A DNA stretch of 64,000 bases from JADJOM01 sp963817435 (GTDB lineage: Bacteria; Gemmatimonadota; Gemmatimonadetes; Gemmatimonadales; GWC2-71-9), in the NCBI GenBank assembly GCA_963817435.1, contig CAWFNY010000002.1, positions 930,001 to 994,000 on the forward strand, read 5' to 3'. Below the pieces are notes generated by a model. The model was not told the DNA's origin, did not search any database, and saw only the letters and a program-made list of their open reading frames with translations. Both the position numbers and the translations under genes were made by a program. This document shows positions 12,225 to 20,739 of this stretch, one piece after another; the stretch's first letter is position 1, and the number at the start of each line of letters is the position of its first letter.

Positions 12225-14297
12225 TCAGACGAGGTGAAGACTGACCAGCAGCATGTCAATCAGCTTGATGCCGGCGAAGGGTACCAGGATCCCGCCCAGA
12301 CCGTAGACCACGAGGTTGTTCCGCAGTAGCGCGGCGGCTCCGATGGGGCGGTACTTCACCCCTCGGAGTGCGAGCGGCACCAGGAAGACAATGACGAGCG
12401 CGTTGAAGATCACGGCGGAGAGAATGGCGCTCTCCGGCGTGGCTAGGCCCATGACGTTAAGGGCCTTGAGCGCCGGATAGGTGGTCGCGAAGGCGGCGGG
12501 AATGATCGCGAAGTACTTGGCCACGTCATTGGCGATGCTGAACGTGGTAAGCGCACCGCGGGTGATGAGCATCTGCTTCCCGGTTTCGACGATCTCGATG
12601 AGCTTGGTGGGATTGGAGTCGAGATCCACCATGTTGCCGGCTTCCTTCGCCGCCTGAGTCCCCGAGTTCATCGCGACCGCCACGTCGGCCTGGGCCAGCG
12701 CCGGCGCGTCGTTGGTGCCATCGCCGGTCATCGCGACCAGCCGCCCCCCGGCCTGGTGTTTCCGGATCAGGTCGAGCTTCGCTTCAGGGGTCGCCTGTGC
12801 CAGGAAGTCATCCACCCCGGCCTCCGCCGCGATCGCGGCGGCGGTGAGCGGGTTGTCGCCGGTGATCATGACGGTGCGGATCCCCATCTGGCGCAGTTCG
12901 GCGAAGCGCTCCTTGATGCCGCCCTTGACGATGTCCTTGAGCTGAATGGCGCCCAGCACTCGGCCCGCCTCTGCGACCACCAGCGGCGTAGCGCCCTGGC
13001 GGGCGATGCCATCCACCGCGGTCCGCACCCCGGCGGGGAAATGTCCTCCATGCTCCTTCACCCAGGCTTCCACCGCGTCGGCCGCGCCCTTCCGGATCTG
13101 GCGGTCGCCGAGATTGACACCGCTCATGCGGGTCTGGGCAGTGAAGGGCACAAACGTCGCGCCGAGACCCGTAATGTCCCGCTCCCGAATGCCGAAGCGC
13201 TCCTTGGCGAGCACCACGATGCTGCGTCCCTCCGGCGTCTCGTCCGCCAGCGAGGAGAGCTGCGCGGCATCGGCGAGTTCCGCCTCCGCGATCCCCTCGG
13301 CCGGGACGAACAGGGTCGCCTGACGATTGCCGAGCGTGATCGTGCCGGTCTTGTCGAGCAGCAGCACGTCCACGTCGCCGGCGGCCTCGACGGCGCGCCC
13401 CGACATGGCGATGACGTTCTTCTGGATCATCCGGTCCATGCCGGCGATCCCAATGGCGGAGAGGAGCCCGCCGATCGTCGTTGGGATAAGGCACACCAGC
13501 AATGCGACCAGCACCGTCACCGTGACCGGCTGACCGGCGCCGGAGGCCTGCACCGCGAAGCTCGAAAAGGGCGACAGCGTCACTGTGGTGACCAGAAAAA
13601 TGATGGTCAGGCCAGCGAGCAGGATCTCCAAGGCGATCTCATTGGGGGTCTTCTGCCGCTTGGCGGCCTCGATGAGCCCGATCATCCGGTCGAGGAAGGA
13701 CTCGCCGGGATTGGCGCTCACCCGCACGATGATCCAGTCGGAGAGCACTTTGGTCCCGCCGGTCACTGAACTCCGGTCCCCGCCCCCTTCGCGGATCACC
13801 GGGGCGCTCTCACCAGTGATCGCGCTCTCGTCTACCGACGCGACGCCCTCGATGATTTCGCCGTCGCCCGGAATGAGCTGCCCCGCGTGCACCAGGACGA
13901 CGTCCCCTTTCCGGAGGGCGCTGGCCGGGACATTCTCGAAGCTCAGCTTGTCCTTCGGATTCTGCAGCTTCTTCGCCTGGACATCGCGTCGCGCGTTGCG
14001 GAGCGTATCCGCCTGTGCCTTGCCGCGGCCCTCGGCCATCGCCTCCGCGAAGTTGGCGAACAGCACCGTCAGCCAGAGCCACACGGAGACGGCCAGGATG
14101 AAACCGCCGGACTCTCTCAGCCGGCCGGTGAACGCCATGAACGCCAGCACCGTCGTGACGAGACTCCCGACCTCCACCACGAACATCACCGGATTCCGGA
14201 GCATGTGCCGCGGATCGAGCTTCCGGAACGAGTCCAGGATCGCCCGCCAGGTGATAGCGGGATCGAACAGCGGACGGGGCGCGGTGTGCGCGGACAT
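12225..14297 (-). CDS. kdpB: K+-transporting P-type ATPase subunit KdpB
   Basis: This is the 690-residue ATP-hydrolysing subunit. The phosphorylation motif DKTGTITLG sits near residue 316. The actuator loop has ITGESAPVIREGG (TGES) and the hinge has MTGDGTNDAPALAQADVAVAMNSGTQ. The KdpB-specific membrane segments are present before and after the catalytic domain. It powers K+ entry through KdpA. It is spaced 7 bp from kdpA and 9 bp from kdpC within the operon. No key residue appears changed. Confidence 0.98.
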   Translation of the reverse strand: MSAHTAPRPLFDPAITWRAILDSFRKLDPRHMLRNPVMFVVEVGSLVTTVLAFMAFTGRLRESGGFILAVSVWLWLTVLFANFAEAMAEGRGKAQADTLRNARRDVQAKKLQNPKDKLSFENVPASALRKGDVVLVHAGQLIPGDGEIIEGVASVDESAITGESAPVIREGGGDRSSVTGGTKVLSDWIIVRVSANPGESFLDRMIGLIEAAKRQKTPNEIALEILLAGLTIIFLVTTVTLSPFSSFAVQASGAGQPVTVTVLVALLVCLIPTTIGGLLSAIGIAGMDRMIQKNVIAMSGRAVEAAGDVDVLLLDKTGTITLGNRQATLFVPAEGIAEAELADAAQLSSLADETPEGRSIVVLAKERFGIRERDITGLGATFVPFTAQTRMSGVNLGDRQIRKGAADAVEAWVKEHGGHFPAGVRTAVDGIARQGATPLVVAEAGRVLGAIQLKDIVKGGIKERFAELRQMGIRTVMITGDNPLTAAAIAAEAGVDDFLAQATPEAKLDLIRKHQAGGRLVAMTGDGTNDAPALAQADVAVAMNSGTQAAKEAGNMVDLDSNPTKLIEIVETGKQMLITRGALTTFSIANDVAKYFAIIPAAFATTYPALKALNVMGLATPESAILSAVIFNALVIVFLVPLALRGVKYRPIGAAALLRNNLVVYGLGGILVPFAGIKLIDMLLVSLHLV

Positions 14298-14304
14298 GAG
14301 TGCG

Positions 14305-16047
14305 TTACCTCGGGAAGAGCTGCAGATGTTCGACGATCGGCCCGAGCGCGAGCCCGGGCAGATGGGTCAGGGCACCCACCAGCAGGACGGTGCCGACCAG
14401 CAGGACGACGAAGAGCGGCGTGTGGGTCGGCAGCGTGCCGGCGCTGGGCGGGACCAGCTTCTTGCGGGCCAGCGATCCGGCCACCGCCAGCGTCGGCACG
14501 ATGATCCAGAAGCGCGAGGCCCACATCGCGATCCCGCCCAGCAGCGTGTACAGCCAGTTGGTCGCGGTCAGGCCGCCGAAGGCACTGCCGTTGTTGTTCG
14601 ACATCGAGGAGAAGGCATAGAGCACCTCGGTGAAGCCATGCGCGCCGGGGTTGAGAATGCCGGAACGGCCCGCGGCGGTCGCCACGGCGATGGCCGTGCA
14701 GAACAGCACGAGGAGGTTGGGGATCAGGATGGCGAGGCTCGCCATCTTCATCTCGTACGCCTCGATCTTCTTCCCGAGATACTCCGGCGTGCGCCCGACC
14801 ATGAGCCCCGCGATGAACACCGTCACGATCGCGAAGAGCAGCATGCCGTAGAGTCCGGAGCCGACGCCCCCGTAGATGATTTCGCCGAGCTGGATCAGCC
14901 AGAGCGGAATCAGGCCGCCCAGCGGGGTGAAGGAGTCATGCATCGAGTTGACGGAACCGTTGGACGCCGCGGTCGTCGCGACGGCCCACTCCGCCGAGTT
15001 GGTGATGCCGAAGCGCACCTCCTTGCCTTCCATGTTGCCGCCGGCCTGGAGCGGGGAGGGTGTCTGATCGATGCCGAGCGCGGCGTAGCCGGGATGATGG
15101 GCGTTCTCCGCGAGGACGCAGGGGATCAGCAGTCCCACGAAGACGATCGTCATCGCCGCGAGTATCGCCCAACCCTGGCGGGTGTCCCTGATCATCTTGC
15201 CGAAGGTGTAGCAGAGCGCCGCCGGAATCAGCAGAATGGCCAGCACTTCAAGGAAGTTGCTGAACGGCGAGGCATTCTCGAACGGATGGGCCGAATTGAT
15301 GTTGAAGAAGCCGCCGCCGTTGGTGCCGAGCTGCTTGATGGCAATCTGTGAGGCGGCGGGACCCATGGGGAGCACCTGGGTGGTGATCCGTGCGCTGTCC
15401 GGGCCGAGGGCCTCGACGAGCGGGACGGTCTTGTACGCTCCGAAGCTCTGGACCACCCCCTGGGACACCAGCGCCAGCGCAAGGATGAAGGCCAGCGGCA
15501 GCAGGATGTAGAGCGTCCCGCGCACCAGATCGACCCAGAAGCTGCCGAGCTGGTCGGTCTCATGCCGCGAGATTCCACGGATGAGCGCCACCAGCACCGC
15601 CATCCCCGCCGCGGCGGAAACGAAGTTCTGGACCGTGAGCGCCAGCATCTGGGTCAGGTAACTCATGGTGGCCTCGCCACCATACGCCTGCCAGTTGGTG
15701 TTGGTCACGAAACTGACGGCGGTGTTGAACGCGATCTTCTCCTCGACCGCTCCCATGCCGGCCGGGTTGAGCGGCAGCACTCCCTGGATCCGCTGCAAGG
15801 AGTAGGCGAACAGGAAGCCCACCACGCTGAAGAGAAGCACCGCGATCGAATACCGCTTCCAGTCCATCTCCTCGTCCGCGCGAACGCCCATCACGCGGTA
15901 ACAGAGGCGCTCCACCGGACCGACGAGGCGGGCCAGCAGATGGGTCTCTCCTTCATAGACCCGGGCCATGAATCCGCCCAGCGGCTTCGCCAGGCCGATC
16001 AGGATGACCATGTACAGCCCCAGCTGAAGCCAGGCATTCGCGGTCAT
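14305..16047 (-). CDS. kdpA: K+-transporting ATPase channel subunit KdpA
   Basis: This is the 580-residue channel subunit with repeated selectivity-filter loops: SFVTNTNWQAYGGE, LGTNGGGFFNINSAHPFENA, NSAEWAVATTAASNGSVNSM and SSMSNNNGSAFGGL. These are the four pore loops of the family. Ten or so hydrophobic segments span the protein. The ATG at 16047 overlaps the kdpF stop as ATGA, which implies translational coupling. Length matches the family. Confidence 0.98.
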   Translation of the reverse strand: MTANAWLQLGLYMVILIGLAKPLGGFMARVYEGETHLLARLVGPVERLCYRVMGVRADEEMDWKRYSIAVLLFSVVGFLFAYSLQRIQGVLPLNPAGMGAVEEKIAFNTAVSFVTNTNWQAYGGEATMSYLTQMLALTVQNFVSAAAGMAVLVALIRGISRHETDQLGSFWVDLVRGTLYILLPLAFILALALVSQGVVQSFGAYKTVPLVEALGPDSARITTQVLPMGPAASQIAIKQLGTNGGGFFNINSAHPFENASPFSNFLEVLAILLIPAALCYTFGKMIRDTRQGWAILAAMTIVFVGLLIPCVLAENAHHPGYAALGIDQTPSPLQAGGNMEGKEVRFGITNSAEWAVATTAASNGSVNSMHDSFTPLGGLIPLWLIQLGEIIYGGVGSGLYGMLLFAIVTVFIAGLMVGRTPEYLGKKIEAYEMKMASLAILIPNLLVLFCTAIAVATAAGRSGILNPGAHGFTEVLYAFSSMSNNNGSAFGGLTATNWLYTLLGGIAMWASRFWIIVPTLAVAGSLARKKLVPPSAGTLPTHTPLFVVLLVGTVLLVGALTHLPGLALGPIVEHLQLFPR

Positions 16048-16136
16048 GAGAAGTACTCCGGCTTGAGCAGCGCCACGATCAGGTAGAGCAGCAGCCCCAG
16101 GGCGATCACGCCCACGATCAGATTCAGGAGCGACAT
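16044..16136 (-). CDS. kdpF: K+-transporting ATPase subunit KdpF
   Basis: This 30-residue single-span peptide begins MSLLNLIVGVIALG and ends LLKPEYFS. The C-terminal (L/F)xPExF-type ending and the position directly before kdpA are diagnostic for KdpF, the small stabilising subunit. Its stop codon overlaps the kdpA start (ATGA). A GAGG lies just before the ATG. It begins 4 bp after another tiny membrane ORF. Confidence 0.93.
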   Translation of the reverse strand: MSLLNLIVGVIALGLLLYLIVALLKPEYFS

Positions 16137-16140
16137 GGCC

Positions 16141-16221
16141 TCAGACCCTTCCACAGAGACGGACGAGGCCCCAGGTCAGCAGGGCCAATATGACCAGCAG
16201 GAAAATCATCATGAAATCCAC
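16141..16221 (-). CDS. 26-residue membrane peptide upstream of kdpF
   Basis: Starting at GTG 16221, with GAGGA four bases upstream, a reading frame encodes 26 residues. It begins MDFMMIFLLVILALL and continues TWGLVRLCGRV: one hydrophobic helix, then a short positively charged tail with one cysteine. The two ATG codons at 16207-16212 are alternative starts. The frame ends 4 bp before kdpF, so it is the first cistron of the kdp operon. I recall similar tiny TWGLxxLC peptides beside other kdp operons, but I cannot name a family. It may be a second small Kdp accessory subunit or a leader peptide. Confidence 0.6.
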   Translation of the reverse strand: MDFMMIFLLVILALLTWGLVRLCGRV

Positions 16222-16249
16222 CGGTTCCTCGGGACTGGAGTCGGCGGAC

Positions 16250-16317
16250 AATATGGCCTCGATGACATAAGGAAAGACTGAGGAAACCGGGTCGGGACCG
16301 TCAGGAATCCGTCAAGA
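16250..16317 (-). promoter_or_regulatory. Probable kdp promoter with KdpE-type direct repeats
   Basis: Read on the minus strand, the region contains TCTTGA (16317-16312), TCCTGA (16306-16301, 11 bp period) and TCCTCA (16284-16279). After 23 bp comes CATATT (16255-16250), a plausible -10 element. The GTG of the first cistron lies 29 bases after CATATT. OmpR-family regulators such as KdpE bind half-sites about 11 bp apart. The first half-site overlaps the pseudokinase stop codon. No good -35 hexamer is present, as expected for an activated promoter. Confidence 0.55.
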
Positions 16318-17106
16318 TCGGCCGAACAGCCTAGCAAGCATTCCTCCGCGAGGGCGCGCCGTCGCCTCCTCACTCGCCCTCTGCAACAACTCCGCGACCT
16401 GACTCATGGAAAGCAGTGTTGCCTGATCGACATCCGCCGTGGCACGGAGAGTGGCCAGCGGGAGGGCCAACTGTGCGGCGCTGCCCGGATTCGGGGCGGT
16501 TCGCTCCCAGAGCGCGAGCGCCAGACCGGCCACTGCGCGAACGTCCTGCCAGAGGGCCCGGGCGCCATGCCGCGCTTGACCGGGGGGAAGCACGACGACC
16601 TGGCCGCTCTGCAGCAGAACCGAATCGGGACCGAGTTCCCCATGGGCCTCGTCCCGGGTGTGCCAGTGCCGCAGCGCGCCGGCCAGCTCGGAGGCATTCC
16701 GAAACGCCTCGACGGCTGTCAACGGCTCCATCTGTCCGAGCACCTCCCGCAGCGTCATTCCGGGCACGAAGGGGCTGATGTAGCAGAGCGTCCCTCTCCC
16801 GCCCCTCCCCCGCCCGGGATTGAGAACGTGTGGCGTCCAGGTCTCCCTGAGGTCGCCGACTCCTCGCAGGAAATCCGCACCCCCCACATCGTAGGCCAGG
16901 TCGTCGCCGACCACCTTCACCGTGACGGGACGGTCCACTCGCCGGTCGATCGCCAGGAAAAGACTGCCAAGTCGAGTGCGCCCCACCAGACGATCGACCA
17001 GCAGATACGGTAACCCCGAAATCCGAAGCCGTCGGGTGAGCTCAGTGGCCTCAGCGGCAGAATCGGGAACCTGGCGATTCAGCGACGCGTCATGCACCTG
17101 ATCCAA
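16312..17106 (-). CDS. Protein-kinase-fold protein lacking catalytic residues (pseudokinase)
   Basis: This 264-residue protein follows the bacterial Ser/Thr kinase outline. An N-lobe carries VTVKVV (Lys64 in the beta-3 lysine position). Then come a hinge-like CYISPFVPGMTLREVLGQM, and HWHTRDEAHGELGPDSVLL (155-165) where active kinases have HxDLKPxN. At the DFG position stands LPPGQAR (173-179), and LWQDVRAVAGLALALW mimics the alpha-F DxxSLG helix. The catalytic Asp is Glu157, the DFG Asp is absent, and the glycine loop is weak. No membrane segment follows. It lies upstream of kdp on the same strand and shares its promoter design. The TTG start is inferred from the 29-base spacing to the -10; GTG 17097 is an alternative. 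The function is unknown, probably regulatory binding. Confidence 0.7.
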   Translation of the reverse strand: MDQVHDASLNRQVPDSAAEATELTRRLRISGLPYLLVDRLVGRTRLGSLFLAIDRRVDRPVTVKVVGDDLAYDVGGADFLRGVGDLRETWTPHVLNPGRGRGGRGTLCYISPFVPGMTLREVLGQMEPLTAVEAFRNASELAGALRHWHTRDEAHGELGPDSVLLQSGQVVVLPPGQARHGARALWQDVRAVAGLALALWERTAPNPGSAAQLALPLATLRATADVDQATLLSMSQVAELLQRASEEATARPRGGMLARLFGRS

Positions 17107-17134
17107 GCGAGACCTGTGCGATTGGCATACCGCG

Positions 17135-17201
17135 AATATGGCGGCATCCAGGTTGGTGAACGGTCAGGATTCCGCACCCCGCCATCAAGAACTCGTCAAG
17201 A
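17135..17201 (-). promoter_or_regulatory. Probable pseudokinase promoter, same design as the kdp promoter
   Basis: On the minus strand: TCTTGA (17201-17196), TCTTGA (17190-17185, 11 bp period), TCCTGA (17169-17164), then 23 bp, then CATATT (17140-17135). The half-site positions relative to CATATT match those at the kdp promoter to within one base, and the distance from CATATT to the start codon is 29 in both. This points to one regulator, most simply KdpE, controlling both units. Confidence 0.55.
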
Positions 17202-17244
17202 TGGGCGGCTGGCGCCGCACGAAGATGGGGAACTAGACTGCGGC

Positions 17245-17832
17245 ATGCTGCTCAGCCCCGTGACCCTGGAAGGCGGACAACTCCGCCTGGAACCGCTCGC
17301 CCCGGCCCACCTGCCCGGACTCATCGAGGTCGGACTGGCGCCGGAGCTGTGGGCGATGACGGTAGACCGGATCCGGACCGCCGCCGATCTGACTCGATAC
17401 GTGGAACGCGCCCTGGCGGACGCCGCAGGCGGGACGGCGCTGCCCTTCGCGACGATCTCGCGCGCCACCGGGCAGGTCATCGGGAGCACCCGATTCGGCA
17501 ATTACGTGGCGGCGCACCGACGGGTGGAGATCGGGTGGACCTGGCTCGCCCCCGCATGGCAGCGCACGGCAGCAAACACCGAGGCGAAGCTGCTCATGCT
17601 GCGGCACGCATTCGAAAGCGCGCACCTGCGGCGGGTCGAGTTCAAGACCTCCACTCTGAATCTCAAGTCCCGGGCGGCGCTGGCCCGCCTGGGCGCGGTC
17701 GAAGAGGGAGTGTTCCGCCAGCACATGATCAATGAGGACGGGAGTAATCGGGACAGCATCTATTTCAGTATCCTCGACGGGGAGTGGCCCGCCGTCCGGG
17801 ACCGGCTGTCGGCGCGGCTTGCCTCCGGATAG
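17245..17832 (+). CDS. GNAT acetyltransferase, RimJ/RimL type
   Basis: The 195-residue protein has the Acetyltransf_3 outline: LRLEPLAPAHLPGLIEVG at the start, ATISRATGQVIGSTRF, then the RimL-like VEIGWTWLAPAWQRTAANTEAK and LMLRHAFESAHLRRVEFKTS, ending with LARLGAVEEGVFRQH. RimL-like enzymes use acetyl-CoA to modify N-termini or small amines; the substrate cannot be read from sequence. ATG 17245 is chosen over upstream in-frame starts because the family begins there. TAGACT lies about 7 bases before the ATG with no Shine-Dalgarno site, so the mRNA may be leaderless. It is divergent from the pseudokinase. Confidence 0.85.
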   Translation: MLLSPVTLEGGQLRLEPLAPAHLPGLIEVGLAPELWAMTVDRIRTAADLTRYVERALADAAGGTALPFATISRATGQVIGSTRFGNYVAAHRRVEIGWTWLAPAWQRTAANTEAKLLMLRHAFESAHLRRVEFKTSTLNLKSRAALARLGAVEEGVFRQHMINEDGSNRDSIYFSILDGEWPAVRDRLSARLASG

Positions 17833-17841
17833 CTTTCCCGC

Positions 17842-19002
17842 ATGACCGACACCCTGACCGCCCAGCCGCTCACGCTTCTTTCCGAAGAAGAAGAGCTCTT
17901 CCGCGCCACCGTCCGCGAATTCGCCGAGACCGAGGTGAAGCCGCACGTCCACGCAATGGACGAAGCCGCGAAGTTCCGGCCCGAGCTGATCCAGAAGATG
18001 TTCGACCTGGGCCTGATGGGGATCGAAGTCCCGGAGACGTGGGGAGGCGCCGGGGGCACGATCTTCCTCTCGGTCCTCGCCATCGAGGAACTCTCCCGGG
18101 TCGACGCCTCGGCGGCGATTTACGTCGACGTGCACAACACCCTTGTCAACAACGCGTTGCTCCGCTGGGGAAGCGAGGAACAGAAGGCCCGCTACTTCCC
18201 CCGGATGACGGTCAGTCTGCTCGGCGCGTTCGCGCTGTCGGAGCCGGCGAGCGGAAGCGATGCCTTCGCGCTGGAGACCCGGGCCGATGACAAGGGGACC
18301 CACTGGGAGCTGACCGGGCGCAAGTTCTGGATCACCAACGGCGGCGAGGCCGAGCTGTTCCTGATCTTCGCCAACACCGATTTCAGCAAGGGCTACAAGG
18401 GGATCACGGCCTTCCTCGTCGAGAAGGGTTTCCCCGGATTCAGCGTCGGCAAGAAGGAGAACAAGCTCGGCATCCGTGCCTCGAGCACCACCGAGCTGAT
18501 TCTGGAGAGCTGCAAGGTTCCCAAGGAGAACGTGCTGGGCCCGGTCGGGCAGGGCTACAAGATCGCCATCGAAACGCTGAACGAAGGCCGTATCGGCATC
18601 GGCGCGCAGATGATCGGCGTCGGCACCGGAGCACTCGAGGCGGCGATTCAGTACGTGAAGGAACGGAAGCAGTTCGGAAAGCCGATCGCCGACTTCCAGG
18701 GGGTGCAGTTCCAGCTCGCGCAGATGGCGACGGAGCTCGAGGCCGCGCGGCTCATGGTCTACAATACGGCGCGGATGAAGGACCGGGGAATCCCATTCCA
18801 GCTCGAGGCCGCGATGGCGAAACTCTTCAGCTCGCAGGTGGCCGACCGGACGACCTCCAAGTGCCTGGAACTGTTCGGCGGCTATGGCTATTCGAAGGAA
18901 TATCCCGCCGAGAAGTTCTACCGGGATGCCAAGATCGGCACGATCTACGAAGGCACCAGCAACATGCAGCTCAACACCATCGCCAAGCTGGTACTCAAGT
19001 AG
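17842..19002 (+). CDS. Acyl-CoA dehydrogenase (short-chain/butyryl type)
   Basis: This 386-residue FAD enzyme oxidises acyl-CoA to enoyl-CoA in fatty-acid or amino-acid breakdown. It has the FAD-binding ALSEPASGSDAF and WITNGGEAELFLIFA segments. The C-terminal signature is ELFGGYGYSKEYPAEKFYRDAKI, and the catalytic glutamate is in IYEGTSNMQ near residue 369. This Glu position is that of short/medium-chain enzymes, as opposed to isovaleryl-CoA dehydrogenase. It starts 9 bp after the GNAT gene and is probably in the same transcript. No electron-transfer flavoprotein gene is nearby. Confidence 0.95.
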   Translation: MTDTLTAQPLTLLSEEEELFRATVREFAETEVKPHVHAMDEAAKFRPELIQKMFDLGLMGIEVPETWGGAGGTIFLSVLAIEELSRVDASAAIYVDVHNTLVNNALLRWGSEEQKARYFPRMTVSLLGAFALSEPASGSDAFALETRADDKGTHWELTGRKFWITNGGEAELFLIFANTDFSKGYKGITAFLVEKGFPGFSVGKKENKLGIRASSTTELILESCKVPKENVLGPVGQGYKIAIETLNEGRIGIGAQMIGVGTGALEAAIQYVKERKQFGKPIADFQGVQFQLAQMATELEAARLMVYNTARMKDRGIPFQLEAAMAKLFSSQVADRTTSKCLELFGGYGYSKEYPAEKFYRDAKIGTIYEGTSNMQLNTIAKLVLK

Positions 19003-19015
19003 TTGCGCTATGATT

Positions 19016-19087
19016 GCCGTCACACCGACGGCCTCTGGCGCCCCTCTTGCACTACTCCTCAAGCGTCCCGGCGTCGAGCCCGGACGC
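19016..19087 (+). terminator. Two hairpins after the acyl-CoA dehydrogenase gene
   Basis: GCCGTC (19016-19021) pairs with GACGGC (19027-19032). Farther on, GCGTCC (19063-19068) pairs with GGACGC (19082-19087), with an inner GGC/GCC pair. The second hairpin is followed by a weakly T-rich stretch. They may end the GNAT/dehydrogenase transcript, but neither has a strong U tract. Confidence 0.35.
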
Positions 19088-19205
19088 TAGTTCATTCAAG
19101 TTGTTGCCTGCACTGTACTTGCGAAACATTGGACGGCCGGTAGATTGCTCCGGCCGACTGAGATCCATTCAGGCAGCGGACAAAACTGCCGAGGATAATG
19201 ACATA

Positions 19206-20714
19206 GTGCGCCTCCTGACCCGCCTCTCCGCCCTGACCTTCGCCACCGTGCTGCTGAGCAGTGGGGTCGTGTCGCGGGCGCCGGCGCAGGAGCTGCCGTC
19301 GGCCCTGAAGCTGAAGCTGGACCGCTGGTATCGCTCCGCGCACCGCTCGGCCCCCGGAACCTGGGGGATCGTTGTCGCCGACCAGCAGGGTGAGATCCTG
19401 TGGAGCGTCAACCAGGACACCCCGCTCATCCCGGCTTCGACCGTCAAGCTGCTCACGACCGGTTACGCCCGAACGGTGCTGGGCGCCGATGCCCGTCGCG
19501 CGACGCGCGTGATCGGGTACGGCCAGCTTGATGACGCCACCGGTGAATGGGCCGGCCGCTGGGCGCTGCAGCTCAATGGCGACCCGACACTGGAGAGTCC
19601 CGATGGCCGGGGACCCCGGCTGCAGGATCTCGCCAACCAGCTCGCGCAATCCGGCGTGCGGATCCTCCGCGGACCGCTCACCGTGCTCACCGGCGATGGT
19701 TCCCCCGCCGAAGCGCATTTCCCCGAAGCCTGGCGAGCGGGCAACTGGGGCAGCATCTATGCGCCGCTGATCGGCTCGCTCACGCTGCATGAAAACGTGG
19801 TCTGGCTGCATGTGCGGCCGGGCGCCCGGCCCGGAGCACGACCCGTCCTGGTGGAGACATCACCCGCCGGCCTCGGCGCGCTGGTGAACGTCCACGCGAC
19901 CACGGTGGCCGGCAGCCGCTCGCGGCTCCGCATCACGCGGATGAAGGACGGCGGCTATCTGGTGACTGGTGCGGTGGGCTCCCGTGCGGGAGTGCGCCGG
20001 CTGGTGACGGTCGCGGGAGACACGAAGGCCGTGCTCGCCGCCGCCTGGGCCCAGGCGCTTGCGCAGGCCGGGATCACCTGGGACCGGACCCCGGAGGCCA
20101 TCGCGGTCGAGAACGATCCGACCGAAGTGCTCGCCGAGGTCGAGTCCGCGCCCTTCGATTCCGTGGCGTACGAGATCAATCGCCGGAGCCTCAACATCGG
20201 CGCCGAGCTGCTGCTGCGCTGGGCGGCGGGCCGCGAACGCGGGCCGGAGCTGCTGACCGAACATGTGCAGCAGGTGGCTGGCGTCTCGGGTGGCGTGAAG
20301 CTGTTCGACGGAAGCGGGATGTCCCACGATGACCGCGTCACCCCGGCGACGTTCATCTACTACATGGCGAACTTCCAGAACACTCCCGCGGGCCGGAACT
20401 TCCCGTCGCTGCTCCCCGCCAACGGGCAGGGCACGCTGGCGAAACTCGCCGGCGGGCTCCCCGCGCTAGGCGTGGTGCACGCCAAGACGGGCACCCTCGC
20501 CAATGTGTCGACCCTCGTCGGCTACCTCGGCCGCAAGGACGGGATGTTCCTGGTCTCGCTGATGTACAACGGCCCCCGGTCCAAGGCGGCCAAGCGGCAG
20601 CAGTGGGCCGCGTTCCGGCTGCTTGGCGCGGACGGGGCCTCGATCCCCTCCGACGACAGCCCCGAGGAGACCCCCGAGGCCGAGCAGCTCGGCGGCGATC
20701 CGATCAACGACTAG
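19206..20714 (+). CDS. dacB: D-alanyl-D-alanine carboxypeptidase/endopeptidase, PBP4 (DacB) type
   Basis: This is a 502-residue periplasmic peptidase of the S13 family. Residues 1-28 form a signal peptide (RLLTRLSALTFATVLL, then APAQE). The catalytic SxxK is STVK near residue 79. The second motif is in DGSGMSHDDRVTP and the third is KTG in HAKTGTLANVS near the C-terminus. These enzymes trim or cleave peptidoglycan cross-links. I chose GTG 19206 because it gives a clean signal peptide and has GAGG upstream; the frame stays open to 19014 without signal-like sequence. It converges on the czcA-type gene with a 25-bp gap. Confidence 0.93.
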   Translation: MRLLTRLSALTFATVLLSSGVVSRAPAQELPSALKLKLDRWYRSAHRSAPGTWGIVVADQQGEILWSVNQDTPLIPASTVKLLTTGYARTVLGADARRATRVIGYGQLDDATGEWAGRWALQLNGDPTLESPDGRGPRLQDLANQLAQSGVRILRGPLTVLTGDGSPAEAHFPEAWRAGNWGSIYAPLIGSLTLHENVVWLHVRPGARPGARPVLVETSPAGLGALVNVHATTVAGSRSRLRITRMKDGGYLVTGAVGSRAGVRRLVTVAGDTKAVLAAAWAQALAQAGITWDRTPEAIAVENDPTEVLAEVESAPFDSVAYEINRRSLNIGAELLLRWAAGRERGPELLTEHVQQVAGVSGGVKLFDGSGMSHDDRVTPATFIYYMANFQNTPAGRNFPSLLPANGQGTLAKLAGGLPALGVVHAKTGTLANVSTLVGYLGRKDGMFLVSLMYNGPRSKAAKRQQWAAFRLLGADGASIPSDDSPEETPEAEQLGGDPIND

Positions 20715-20739
20715 ACGGACCCTCTGCGACCGGCAGTTG

